DNA from: Flammeovirgaceae bacterium 311
GTDB lineage: Bacteria > Bacteroidota > Bacteroidia > Cytophagales > Cyclobacteriaceae
Assembly: GCA_000597885.1 (NCBI GenBank)
Contig: CP004371.1
Span: 1,426,001 to 1,490,000 of the forward strand
Length of the DNA: 64,000 nucleotides
Reading direction: 5' to 3'
Position numbers and translations under genes: made by a program. The notes beneath the pieces are model-generated. The model had not been told where the DNA came from, searched no databases, and worked only from the letters and a program-made list of their open reading frames with translations. Positions 16,799-24,694 of this stretch are shown here, in pieces (the stretch's first letter is position 1; every line of letters starts with the position of its first letter).

Positions 16799-18203
16799 TC
16801 GCCTCTTCTTTCTCCTTTTGCTCCAACAGGTTTTTGATGCGCGGCACCAGGGTATCAATACTGCCTGCGCCCACCGTCAGAAGTACCTCATAATTACCTG
16901 CTTCAAGTAAAGCTATAACCTCCTGCAGCTTTACAACCTTCTTCTCTTTAGCAGTCAGTAAGTTATAGATCATGTAGGACTCCACTCCATCCAGAGGTTC
17001 TTCACGGGCAGGATATATGTTGGTAAGAATTACCTCGTCTGCCAGACTTAGTGCCTCTGCAAAGCCCGTGTGAAAATCGCGGGTACGGGTGTATAAATGC
17101 GGCTGAAAAACCACTGTTATTTTCTTGTCCGGGTACAGGGCTCTCACTGAGGTCAGGAAGGCCCGGATCTCTTCCGGATGATGTGCGTAATCATCGATTA
17201 AAACTGTTTCGGAACCCCGATAGATGACCTCAAACCTGCGCTTCACTCCTTTGAAGGAAGCAAGTGCATTTCTGATATTATCTGCTGAAATTCCCAGCTT
17301 TAAAGCAACAGAGCTGGCCGCTACTGCATTTTCCACATTGTGAAAACCTGGTATGCCCAGCTGCAGATCCGGGATCTCCTCTCCCAGCCCGATATAATCA
17401 AAATAAAATGCGCCATTCTCCACCCTTACGTTTTCTGCCCTGCATGCGGCAGCATCACTTAATCCGTAGGTAAGCACCTCCACCTCTTTTCCTGCTCCGT
17501 TGGCAATGGAAGCATGGCAGCCTGTGTTTATAAAAACAGTGCCACCTGCCTGTACCTTGCTTACAAACAAGCCAAAAGCCTCTACCACTTTAGCAGAATC
17601 TCCATAAATATCGAGGTGATCGGCATCGGTTGCCGTTACCACTGCCAGATCTGGCTCCAGCCACAGAAATGAACGGTCAAATTCGTCTGCCTCTGCCACC
17701 ACTACTGCTATTTCCGGCCCCTCATGCAGAATCAGGTTACTACCATAATTGGCAGCAATACCACCCAGAAATGCAGAGCAGGGTTTGCCCGAAGCTTTCA
17801 GCAGGTGTGCAATCATGGAAGAAGTGGTGGTTTTTCCATGCGTACCCGCCACTGCCGCCGTATAGCGGTTGTGGGTAAGCATGCCCAATACTTCTGCCCT
17901 TTTTTTTATGGTAAACTCCTCAAACTTCAGGTAATTCCAGCCCAGGTGAAATTTAGGAATTGCCGGTGTGTAGATCACCAGCGTTCGCTCCCGTTCGTCT
18001 TTCACCCATTTGGGAATGGCAGCCAGGCTGTCTTCAAAATGAATGGTAACGCCTTCGGCTTTCAGCTCATTTGTAAGTTCAGTTGGGGTACGGTCGTAAC
18101 CACCCACCCTGAAACCATTTTTACAAAACCAGCGGGCCAGGGCGCTCATACCGATGCCGCCAATGCCTAAGAAGTAGATATTATGGTAATCCTTTAGCCT
18201 CAC
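16791..18203 (-). CDS. murC: UDP-N-acetylmuramate--L-alanine ligase MurC
   Basis: 470 aa Mur ligase that adds L-alanine to UDP-MurNAc using ATP, the first amino-acid step of the peptidoglycan stem peptide. Seen: the Rossmann GIGGIGMSALA (13-23), the ATP P-loop GTHGKTTTS (120-128), the central ADEFDRSFL segment, and HHPEEIRAFL in the C-terminal domain. The start is GTG (18203) and overlaps the murG stop as GTGA. It overlaps ftsQ at its 3' end. Confidence 0.97.
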   Translation of the reverse strand: MRLKDYHNIYFLGIGGIGMSALARWFCKNGFRVGGYDRTPTELTNELKAEGVTIHFEDSLAAIPKWVKDERERTLVIYTPAIPKFHLGWNYLKFEEFTIKKRAEVLGMLTHNRYTAAVAGTHGKTTTSSMIAHLLKASGKPCSAFLGGIAANYGSNLILHEGPEIAVVVAEADEFDRSFLWLEPDLAVVTATDADHLDIYGDSAKVVEAFGLFVSKVQAGGTVFINTGCHASIANGAGKEVEVLTYGLSDAAACRAENVRVENGAFYFDYIGLGEEIPDLQLGIPGFHNVENAVAASSVALKLGISADNIRNALASFKGVKRRFEVIYRGSETVLIDDYAHHPEEIRAFLTSVRALYPDKKITVVFQPHLYTRTRDFHTGFAEALSLADEVILTNIYPAREEPLDGVESYMIYNLLTAKEKKVVKLQEVIALLEAGNYEVLLTVGAGSIDTLVPRIKNLLEQKEKEEANG

Positions 18204-19309
18204 GCAATTAAGGATATTATTTCGTTAGCAATATTTTCTGCCGCATTGGGTTTTCCAAGACGGGCTATTTGCCTGCTTAGCTCCTTTTTGCGGTCTTCAT
18301 CATGCAGCAGCGCCAGCGTTTCGCGCACCAGCTCTTCCTGAGCCTGGGCATCGCGTACCAAAACAGCTGCATTTGCCTTTACCAGGTTAAGGGCATTTTT
18401 AGTCTGATGATCTTCGGCCACATTAGGCGAAGGCACCAGCACAGCAGGCTTTGCTGCCAGGCATAATTCTGATATGCTTAAAGCACCGGCACGTGATACC
18501 ACCACATCGGCAGCGCCATATGCCAGGGGCATTTCCTTGATGAATGGCATTATCTTTAGCTGATCTCCCTGTAAATGTCTGGTGGCTTCGTTCAGTGCAT
18601 CATAATACACTTTACCCGTTTGCCACAAAACCTGAATCCGCTGCTCAAGCAGCTGGTCAATCCCCTTCAATATACTCTGATTTATGGTGCGGGCACCCAG
18701 ACTTCCGCCAATAATGAGGAGTGTTTTCAGATCTTCCCTGAAGCCAAAAAAGCTAAGCCCCTCCTGCCGCAACTGCTGTGCCTGCAGAATGTCTTTTCTA
18801 ACAGGGTTGCCGGTAAACACAAGCTTACTGGCAGGGAAATAGTTTTCCATTCCAGGGTAAGCCACGCAAATTTTCTTAACATATTTTGCCAGCAGCTTAT
18901 TGGTGAGACCTGCATAACCGTTTTGCTCCTGTAACACCGCAGGGATGCCCTGGCGGGTGGCAGCAAATACAAGGGGTCCGCTGGCATAACCGCCAACGCC
19001 AACTACTGCATCAGGTTTAAACTTCTTTACCAGCGCCGTACTCCTGGCAACACTGCTGAGCACCTTCAGGGGAAAAGCCAGGTTATCCAGGGTAAAGCGT
19101 CGCTGCAAACCACTGATCCAGAGGCCTTCAATTTTATACCCGGCTTCGGGTACTTTTTGCATTTCCATACGCCCTTTTGCACCTACAAACAGGATCTCTG
19201 TCTGAGGCTCAATGCGGCGCAGTGCATCTGCTATAGCTATGGCCGGATAGATGTGACCACCCGTACCACCGCCGCTAATAATTACCCGATATGGTTGTGA
19301 AGAGGAGAT
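18200..19309 (-). CDS. murG: MurG glycosyltransferase with no canonical start codon
   Basis: Adds GlcNAc from UDP-GlcNAc to lipid I, giving lipid II, at the inner face of the membrane. The frame is open from just after an in-frame TAG (19315-19313). Its first residues read A-I-SSSQPYRVIISGGGTGGHIYP, so the essential N-terminal G-loop (GGGTGGH) is encoded upstream of the first ATG (19168). Between the TAG and that ATG there is no ATG, GTG or TTG. I place the start at the ATC at 19309 (369 aa, normal length); this is inferred. Later motifs are normal: GVGGYASGPLVFAA, LQEQNGYAGLTNK, GNPVRKD, GGSLGARTIN, SRAGALSISEL. Starting at 19168 would delete the sugar/lipid-binding loop. A sequencing or assembly indel is the main alternative. 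Overlaps murC by 4 bp. Confidence 0.9.
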   Translation of the reverse strand: MSSSQPYRVIISGGGTGGHIYPAIAIADALRRIEPQTEILFVGAKGRMEMQKVPEAGYKIEGLWISGLQRRFTLDNLAFPLKVLSSVARSTALVKKFKPDAVVGVGGYASGPLVFAATRQGIPAVLQEQNGYAGLTNKLLAKYVKKICVAYPGMENYFPASKLVFTGNPVRKDILQAQQLRQEGLSFFGFREDLKTLLIIGGSLGARTINQSILKGIDQLLEQRIQVLWQTGKVYYDALNEATRHLQGDQLKIMPFIKEMPLAYGAADVVVSRAGALSISELCLAAKPAVLVPSPNVAEDHQTKNALNLVKANAAVLVRDAQAQEELVRETLALLHDEDRKKELSRQIARLGKPNAAENIANEIISLIA

Positions 19310-19378
19310 TGCCTAACAAAATTTAACTATCAATGTACAAGTATTAAATGGTATTTGATAAAGAAGAATGATATTAAT

Positions 19379-19387
19379 TTATCCACA
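19379..19387 (-). promoter_or_regulatory. DnaA-box 9-mer in the ftsW-murG gap
   Basis: The minus strand reads TGTGGATAA, a perfect complement of the DnaA box TTATCCACA, just past the ftsW stop and about 70 bp upstream of the proposed murG start. Binding is not shown by sequence alone. Confidence 0.35.
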
Positions 19388-19391
19388 TACC

Positions 19392-20546
19392 CTAGGCTGA
19401 CTTTACATAGTTGCCTACATCTTTAGGGGCTGTGGCAATATCTTCCACATCTCCCCTGCTCACACTTAAAATGATACCAAGGGCTAATCCATTGAACAGT
19501 AAGGAGGTACCCCCCATACTGATCATGGGCAGCGGCTGCCCTGTTACCGGTAAAATACCAACCGCAACACCCATGTTAACGAATGCCTGCAATACCAGCG
19601 CAAAGGCCAGCCCTGCAGACAGCAAACCCCCGAAGGCCCGTTCACTTTGGGAGACTGCCTTCATGCCCCGATACAGCAAGGCCATATAGAGGAAGATACA
19701 GAGGATGCCTCCGAACAATCCATACTCTTCTATGATGATCGCATAAATAAAGTCAGAGTACGGGTGCGGCAGCAGGTTGCGGCTGTCGCTGTTGCCAGGA
19801 CCCTTGCCGGCAATGCCGCCGGTGGCTATAGCAATATAAGACTGCTCTGTCTGGTAAGAGATTTCTCCGGGACTGGTATAGCTTTCAATACGGGCAAGTA
19901 AAGTACCCCCCCGCTGCCCAAAGGCAAATGCAAGACCGCCACCAATCGCACCGATCAGGATCAGCATAAACAGGTATTTGGCCGGTACCCTGCCAATGAA
20001 CATCAGGAGCAGACAGGTGGCAAACAGCAAACCAGCCGTAGAGAAGTTTGAGAGTGCAATTAGGCCGCAGATCAGGCCAATCCAGAACAAAACTGGGGTT
20101 AGCAGCTCTTTATCGGTGATGTTTTGCTGCCGCTTGCTCAGCATGGCCGCCAGGTTGGCAATCAGTGCCAGTTTGGCTAAGTCAGAGGGCTGAAAGGTTT
20201 TGTTGATGAGCGGTATTTCTATCCAGCGGCTGGCTTCGTTGATATTTGATCCGAAAAAGAAGGCATACAACAGCAGGGGCACCGATAAAATAAGAGCAAA
20301 GCGTGAAAGCCTGCTGTAATAGCGGTAATCTACCCGGTGAGCCACCCACATGGCACCAAGGCTTAGGAACATCAGCAGCGAGTGGTTGATCAGGTACTGT
20401 TCTACCTCTACATCGCGCTTAAAGGCAAGTGTGCCAGTTGCACTGTAAACCGCTGCTACACTAAGTAGCGACAGCATAAAAACAATGATCCAGATAACGG
20501 GATCACCTTTCAGGTTGTCCTGCATCCATAGTTTTACTTCATTCAT
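19392..20546 (-). CDS. ftsW: Lipid II polymerase FtsW (SEDS family)
   Basis: 384 aa with about ten membrane helices, SEDS family (FtsW/RodA/SpoVE). FtsW polymerises lipid II into septal glycan together with the FtsI transpeptidase. Visible are SRWIEIPLINKTFQPSDLAKLAL (the conserved helix-4 loop region, cited here only by its SRWIEI and QPSDLAK parts), PHPYSDFIYAIIIEEYG and GVAVGILPVTGQPLPMISMGGTS. Position between murD and murG identifies it as FtsW rather than RodA. It is 11 bp downstream of murD and is followed by a 79 bp gap before murG, one of the two longest inside the cluster. Confidence 0.96.
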   Translation of the reverse strand: MNEVKLWMQDNLKGDPVIWIIVFMLSLLSVAAVYSATGTLAFKRDVEVEQYLINHSLLMFLSLGAMWVAHRVDYRYYSRLSRFALILSVPLLLYAFFFGSNINEASRWIEIPLINKTFQPSDLAKLALIANLAAMLSKRQQNITDKELLTPVLFWIGLICGLIALSNFSTAGLLFATCLLLMFIGRVPAKYLFMLILIGAIGGGLAFAFGQRGGTLLARIESYTSPGEISYQTEQSYIAIATGGIAGKGPGNSDSRNLLPHPYSDFIYAIIIEEYGLFGGILCIFLYMALLYRGMKAVSQSERAFGGLLSAGLAFALVLQAFVNMGVAVGILPVTGQPLPMISMGGTSLLFNGLALGIILSVSRGDVEDIATAPKDVGNYVKSA

Positions 20547-20557
20547 AGTCCTGCCTC

Positions 20558-21913
20558 CTATCTGCTATTCTTAAATTCTTCTACTTTCTGCCTGAACTGA
20601 TTGCCTCTGTCAACATAATTTTTGAAAAGATCAAAACTGGCGCAGGCCGGCGCCAGCAGCACTACATCGCCTGGCTGTGCGGCCGCTGCTGCTGTTTGCA
20701 TGGCTTCTTCCAGACTGCTGCTGCTATACAAGTTAGGCACGATGCCATCAAAATACCTCAGTAGTTTTTCATTATCTTTTCCCATACATACCAAGGCTTT
20801 TACCTTCTGGCGCACCAGCGGTGCCAGCTGATCGTAATCATTGCCTTTGTCTACACCACCTGCAATCCAAACAATTGGTTTCTGCATGGCATCCAGTGCA
20901 TACCAGGCAGCATCTACATTGGTTGCCTTTGAATCGTTCACCCATTCTACCCCTCCTGCTTCGCCTACTTTTTCAAGTCGGTGCGGCGCATTTTTAAAGC
21001 TTAGCAGTGATAGCCTGATAGAAGCTTCAGAAACGCCGGCACGATAGGCTGCCAGTACAGCGCAGGCGGTATTCAGGTAATTGTGGCGGCCGCGCAGTAC
21101 AATATCGTTATGGGGATACAGGGTATCTCTTACCGGTCCTTTTATCCTGATCCACTCTTCATCCAGATTCGCTGCTGCTTCTATACCGGGGCCGGCAACC
21201 GGTAGTAACTGCCCTTTTGAAGGCTGCGCCTGCAGCGCCGATAGCAATACCGGGTCTTCGGCATTGAAGATCAGCGCATCCTCTTCTGTCATGGAGCGGC
21301 AAAGCTGCAGCTTGGAAGCTACATAATGCTCAAATTTGTGGTTATACCGATCCAGGTGATCAGGGGTGATATTGAGCAGGATGCCGGTATTTGGCCTGAA
21401 GCCGGGCATTCCATCCAGTTGAAAAGAGCTTACCTCCAGCACCAGCCAGTCGTACTCATTGCCGGCGGCCAGCAAAGCAGACAAACTGTAGCCCACATTG
21501 CCAGCCAGCCCTACTTTGAGCCCTGCTTCTTTCAGCAAATGGTAAGTGAGCAGCGTGGTGGTAGTCTTGCCATTGGTACCTGTTATGGCAATTACTTTTG
21601 CACGGGTATAGCCAAGTGCAAAGGATAGCTCATCTATCACCGGCACCCCTTTTTCCCGAAGCTGCACCACCATGGATGCCGTATCCGGTATTCCCGGGCT
21701 TTTAATTACTTTATCAGCCCTAAGTATCTGTTCTGCAGAATGAGCACCCTCCTCGAAAGGAATACCCCTTTCTACCAGCTGCTGCCGGTAAGCATCTGTC
21801 AGCTGGCCTTTTTCAGAAAGAAAGACTGCATAGCCTTTTTGGGCAGCCAGTAAAGCAGCACCAGTGCCGCTTTCGCCACCGCCCAAAACCACAATCTGTT
21901 CTTTTCTGCTCAT
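20558..21913 (-). CDS. murD: UDP-N-acetylmuramoyl-L-alanine--D-glutamate ligase MurD
   Basis: 451 aa Mur ligase adding D-glutamate to UDP-MurNAc-L-Ala with ATP. Seen: VVLGGGESGTGAA (8-20), the P-loop TGTNGKTTTT (111-120), the NITPDHLDRY segment, HRLEKVGEAGGVEWVNDSKATN in the central/C-terminal region (short core NDSKATN) and LLAPACASFDLFKNY near the end. It lies 5 bp downstream of mraY and 11 bp before ftsW. Confidence 0.97.
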   Translation of the reverse strand: MSRKEQIVVLGGGESGTGAALLAAQKGYAVFLSEKGQLTDAYRQQLVERGIPFEEGAHSAEQILRADKVIKSPGIPDTASMVVQLREKGVPVIDELSFALGYTRAKVIAITGTNGKTTTTLLTYHLLKEAGLKVGLAGNVGYSLSALLAAGNEYDWLVLEVSSFQLDGMPGFRPNTGILLNITPDHLDRYNHKFEHYVASKLQLCRSMTEEDALIFNAEDPVLLSALQAQPSKGQLLPVAGPGIEAAANLDEEWIRIKGPVRDTLYPHNDIVLRGRHNYLNTACAVLAAYRAGVSEASIRLSLLSFKNAPHRLEKVGEAGGVEWVNDSKATNVDAAWYALDAMQKPIVWIAGGVDKGNDYDQLAPLVRQKVKALVCMGKDNEKLLRYFDGIVPNLYSSSSLEEAMQTAAAAAQPGDVVLLAPACASFDLFKNYVDRGNQFRQKVEEFKNSR

Positions 21914-21918
21914 AAGCC

Positions 21919-23154
21919 TTAGCGTAATTTAAGGGTAGTAAGGGTAATAATTGCCAATAGAATACCTACAATCCAGAAGCGGCTCACAATTTTACTTTCG
22001 TGGTAGTCCATCTTCTGGTAGTGGTGGTGCAGGGGCGACATTTTGAAAATGCGCCGACCTTCGCCGTATTTCTTTTTGGTGTATTTAAAGTAGCTCACCT
22101 GCATCATCACTGACAGGTTTTCTACCAGGAAAATGCCGCAGAGGATAGGAATAAGCCACTCTTTGCGCAGGGCAAAAGCAAGCACGGCAATAATGCCGCC
22201 AAGTGAAAGGCTCCCTGTATCGCCCATGAACACCTGGGCCGGATAAGCATTGAACCAGAGAAACCCGATACAGGCACCTACAAATGCAGCACAGAAAACC
22301 ACCAGCTCGCCGGTATTGGGCAGGTACATGATGTTGAGGTAATCTGAGAAGATTACGTTACCCGATACATAGGCAAAGATGGCGAGTGTAAGCCCTATGA
22401 TGGCCGAGACCCCTGCTGCCAGCCCATCGATGCCATCGGTAATATTCGCCCCGTTCGAAACGGCCGTAACAATGAAGATTACAATCAGCACATAGACCAG
22501 CCAGGTGTAATTTCCATACTCCGCAGGAAGTATATTGCTGTAATTGAAGGAATTGTCTTTTACAAAGGGAATGGTGGTTATGGTACTTTTGATATCCCGA
22601 TAGGGAGTTTTGGTGGTGATGGGCTCCGGCTCCGGCTCTCCCTCCACCTCTACCACCAGCGGATCGCGAATAAATTCGCGGATCACCACATCGTTATGGA
22701 AGTAAAGCGTAAGCCCCACGATTAGCCCCAAGCCAACCTGACCCACCACTTTAAACTTGCCGGCCAGGCCTTCTTTATTTTTACGGAAAACCTTAATATA
22801 GTCGTCCAGAAAGCCAATGAAGCCCATCCAGAGGGTGGCTACGATCATCAGGATCACATAGATATTATCCAACTGAGCAAATAGCAGAGAGGGAATAACA
22901 ATGGCGGCAATAATAATAATACCACCCATGGTTGGTGTACCTTTTTTTTCAATTTGGCCCTGCAAACCCAGGTTACGCACAATCTCACCTATTTGTCTTT
23001 TCTGCAGATAGCGGATAATTCGCTTACCAATCAGCAGGCTGATGATGAGTGACAGAAACGCGGCACCGCCCGCCCTAAAGGAAATATACTGAAAAACCTG
23101 TGCACCGATCAGGTCAAACTCTCTCTCAAGATAATCAAAAATGTAATACAGCAT
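21919..23154 (-). CDS. mraY: Phospho-MurNAc-pentapeptide transferase MraY
   Basis: 411 aa polytopic enzyme that transfers phospho-MurNAc-pentapeptide to undecaprenyl phosphate, forming lipid I. Seen: [13 protein letters not shown], the catalytic aspartates in [53 protein letters not shown] and SPLHHHYQK. It is about 50 aa longer than E. coli MraY, mainly through a loop containing [12 protein letters not shown] before the DGLAAG motif; longer loops here are usual in Bacteroidota. It follows murE after a 76 bp gap. Confidence 0.97.
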   Translation of the reverse strand: MLYYIFDYLEREFDLIGAQVFQYISFRAGGAAFLSLIISLLIGKRIIRYLQKRQIGEIVRNLGLQGQIEKKGTPTMGGIIIIAAIVIPSLLFAQLDNIYVILMIVATLWMGFIGFLDDYIKVFRKNKEGLAGKFKVVGQVGLGLIVGLTLYFHNDVVIREFIRDPLVVEVEGEPEPEPITTKTPYRDIKSTITTIPFVKDNSFNYSNILPAEYGNYTWLVYVLIVIFIVTAVSNGANITDGIDGLAAGVSAIIGLTLAIFAYVSGNVIFSDYLNIMYLPNTGELVVFCAAFVGACIGFLWFNAYPAQVFMGDTGSLSLGGIIAVLAFALRKEWLIPILCGIFLVENLSVMMQVSYFKYTKKKYGEGRRIFKMSPLHHHYQKMDYHESKIVSRFWIVGILLAIITLTTLKLR

Positions 23155-23230
23155 CTTAGCTGGATGTTAATGGTTTTTGGCTAAACCAAATTAGAAGCTT
23201 TTTTGGGTTTTTCTAAGAAATATAATTTAA

Positions 23231-24694
23231 CTAAGACCTGACTTCACGTAAGATTTCTGCCAGAACCTGACGATCATCGAAGGGATGCTTTACTCCTGCA
23301 ATCTCCTGATATGTCTCATGTCCCTTTCCGGCCACAAGAATAATATCTCCCGGACAGGCCAGCATGCAGGCGGTGCGGATGGCTTCTTTCCGGTCCAGAA
23401 TACTTAGTACTTTTCTGGTGTTGATTGGCCCAATACCCTTCTGCATATCGGCAACGATCTGGGCCGGCTCCTCGTTTCGCGGATTATCTGAGGTCAACAC
23501 TACACGATCGCTCAGATTGGCGGCAATTTCAGCCATCAGGGGTCGCTTTTCTTTATCGCGGTTTCCACCACAACCAACCACAGTAATCACCTGCTCGTTT
23601 CCGGTGCGGAAACCGGCAATGGTTTTCAGAACATTTTCCAGTGCATCGGGCGTATGGGCGTAGTCTACCACGGCAATTATATCAGAACCGGTTGCCACCT
23701 GCTCAAACCTGCCGGGAGCAGTGGAAATGCTGCTAAGCTGGGTTAGTACCTCATCAGCATCCTCTCCCATCAACATGGCTGCAGCATATACCGAAAGCAG
23801 GTTATAGGCATTAAAATCACCAATCAGTTTAAACCACACCACTTTGCCATCCACATCCAGTTCCAGGCCCTGCAGGGTATTGCTGAGAAGCTTTGCCTTG
23901 TAATCAGCAGGCTTTTTCAGTGCGTAAGTATGTTTGGCAGCCCTGGTGTTCTGCAGCATAACCATTCCACGCTTGTCATCAATATTAGTAAGCGCCCAGG
24001 CGTCTTTGGGAAGCATGTCGAACAAACCCTTTTTCGCCTCTATGTAAGCATCAAAAGTCTGGTGGTAGTCCAGGTGATCGTGTGTAATATTGGAGAAGAT
24101 GGCACCACTCAGCTTCAGCCCGCTTAAGCGCTGCTGCACGATGGCATGCGAGGAAGCCTCCATAAAGCAGTGGGTACAACCCTCGGCTACCATTTTTGCC
24201 AGCAGCCGCTGAAGCTGCAGTGCATCCGGCGTGGTGTGGGTAGCCTGTACTTCATTATCATTGATGTAATTGCATACCGTAGAAAGCAAACCGGAGGAAT
24301 ACCCCAGCGCCCGAAAGAGCCTGAATAATAAAGTAGCTGTGGTGGTTTTACCATTGGTGCCGGTAACCGCCACGATGGTTAATTTCTCTGAAGGATTATC
24401 GTAAAAATTGGCAGCAGCAATGCCCAGCGCAGTGCCGGAGTTCACCACCTGCACCCAGGTAATGCCCTCGGGCAGGGGGCGCGGCAGCGTTTCAGCTATA
24501 ATCGCAGCTGCTCCTTTTTCAATGGCTTTTTCGATATAGTCGTGGCCATCGCTCTGTGTTCCTTTCACAGCCACAAACAGGCTGCCGGGGCCCACCTGCC
24601 TGGAGTCGAAGGTTACATCCAGTATGCTGATATCAGTTGGGCCACTTACAGCCTTTAAATTTATCTTATACAGAATATTCTGTAGAATTGGCAT
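23231..24694 (-). CDS. murE: UDP-MurNAc-tripeptide synthetase MurE (meso-DAP type)
   Basis: 487 aa Mur ligase adding the third residue of the stem peptide. P-loop TGTNGKTTTA lies at 111-120, HTTPDALQLQ and THDHLDYHQTF are in the centre, and SDNPRNEEP is in the C-terminal domain. The DNPR motif selects meso-diaminopimelate, so the wall is predicted to be the Gram-negative DAP type. Its start ATG overlaps the ftsI stop by one base (TAATG). MurF is not in this cluster. Confidence 0.97.
   Translation of the reverse strand: MPILQNILYKINLKAVSGPTDISILDVTFDSRQVGPGSLFVAVKGTQSDGHDYIEKAIEKGAAAIIAETLPRPLPEGITWVQVVNSGTALGIAAANFYDNPSEKLTIVAVTGTNGKTTTATLLFRLFRALGYSSGLLSTVCNYINDNEVQATHTTPDALQLQRLLAKMVAEGCTHCFMEASSHAIVQQRLSGLKLSGAIFSNITHDHLDYHQTFDAYIEAKKGLFDMLPKDAWALTNIDDKRGMVMLQNTRAAKHTYALKKPADYKAKLLSNTLQGLELDVDGKVVWFKLIGDFNAYNLLSVYAAAMLMGEDADEVLTQLSSISTAPGRFEQVATGSDIIAVVDYAHTPDALENVLKTIAGFRTGNEQVITVVGCGGNRDKEKRPLMAEIAANLSDRVVLTSDNPRNEEPAQIVADMQKGIGPINTRKVLSILDRKEAIRTACMLACPGDIILVAGKGHETYQEIAGVKHPFDDRQVLAEILREVRS

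Noticed and set aside
16037-16858. Longer ftsQ start at 16858
   Set aside because: The extra 20 residues are a translation of the murC 3' end in another frame; ATG 16798 with an 8-bp overlap is more plausible.
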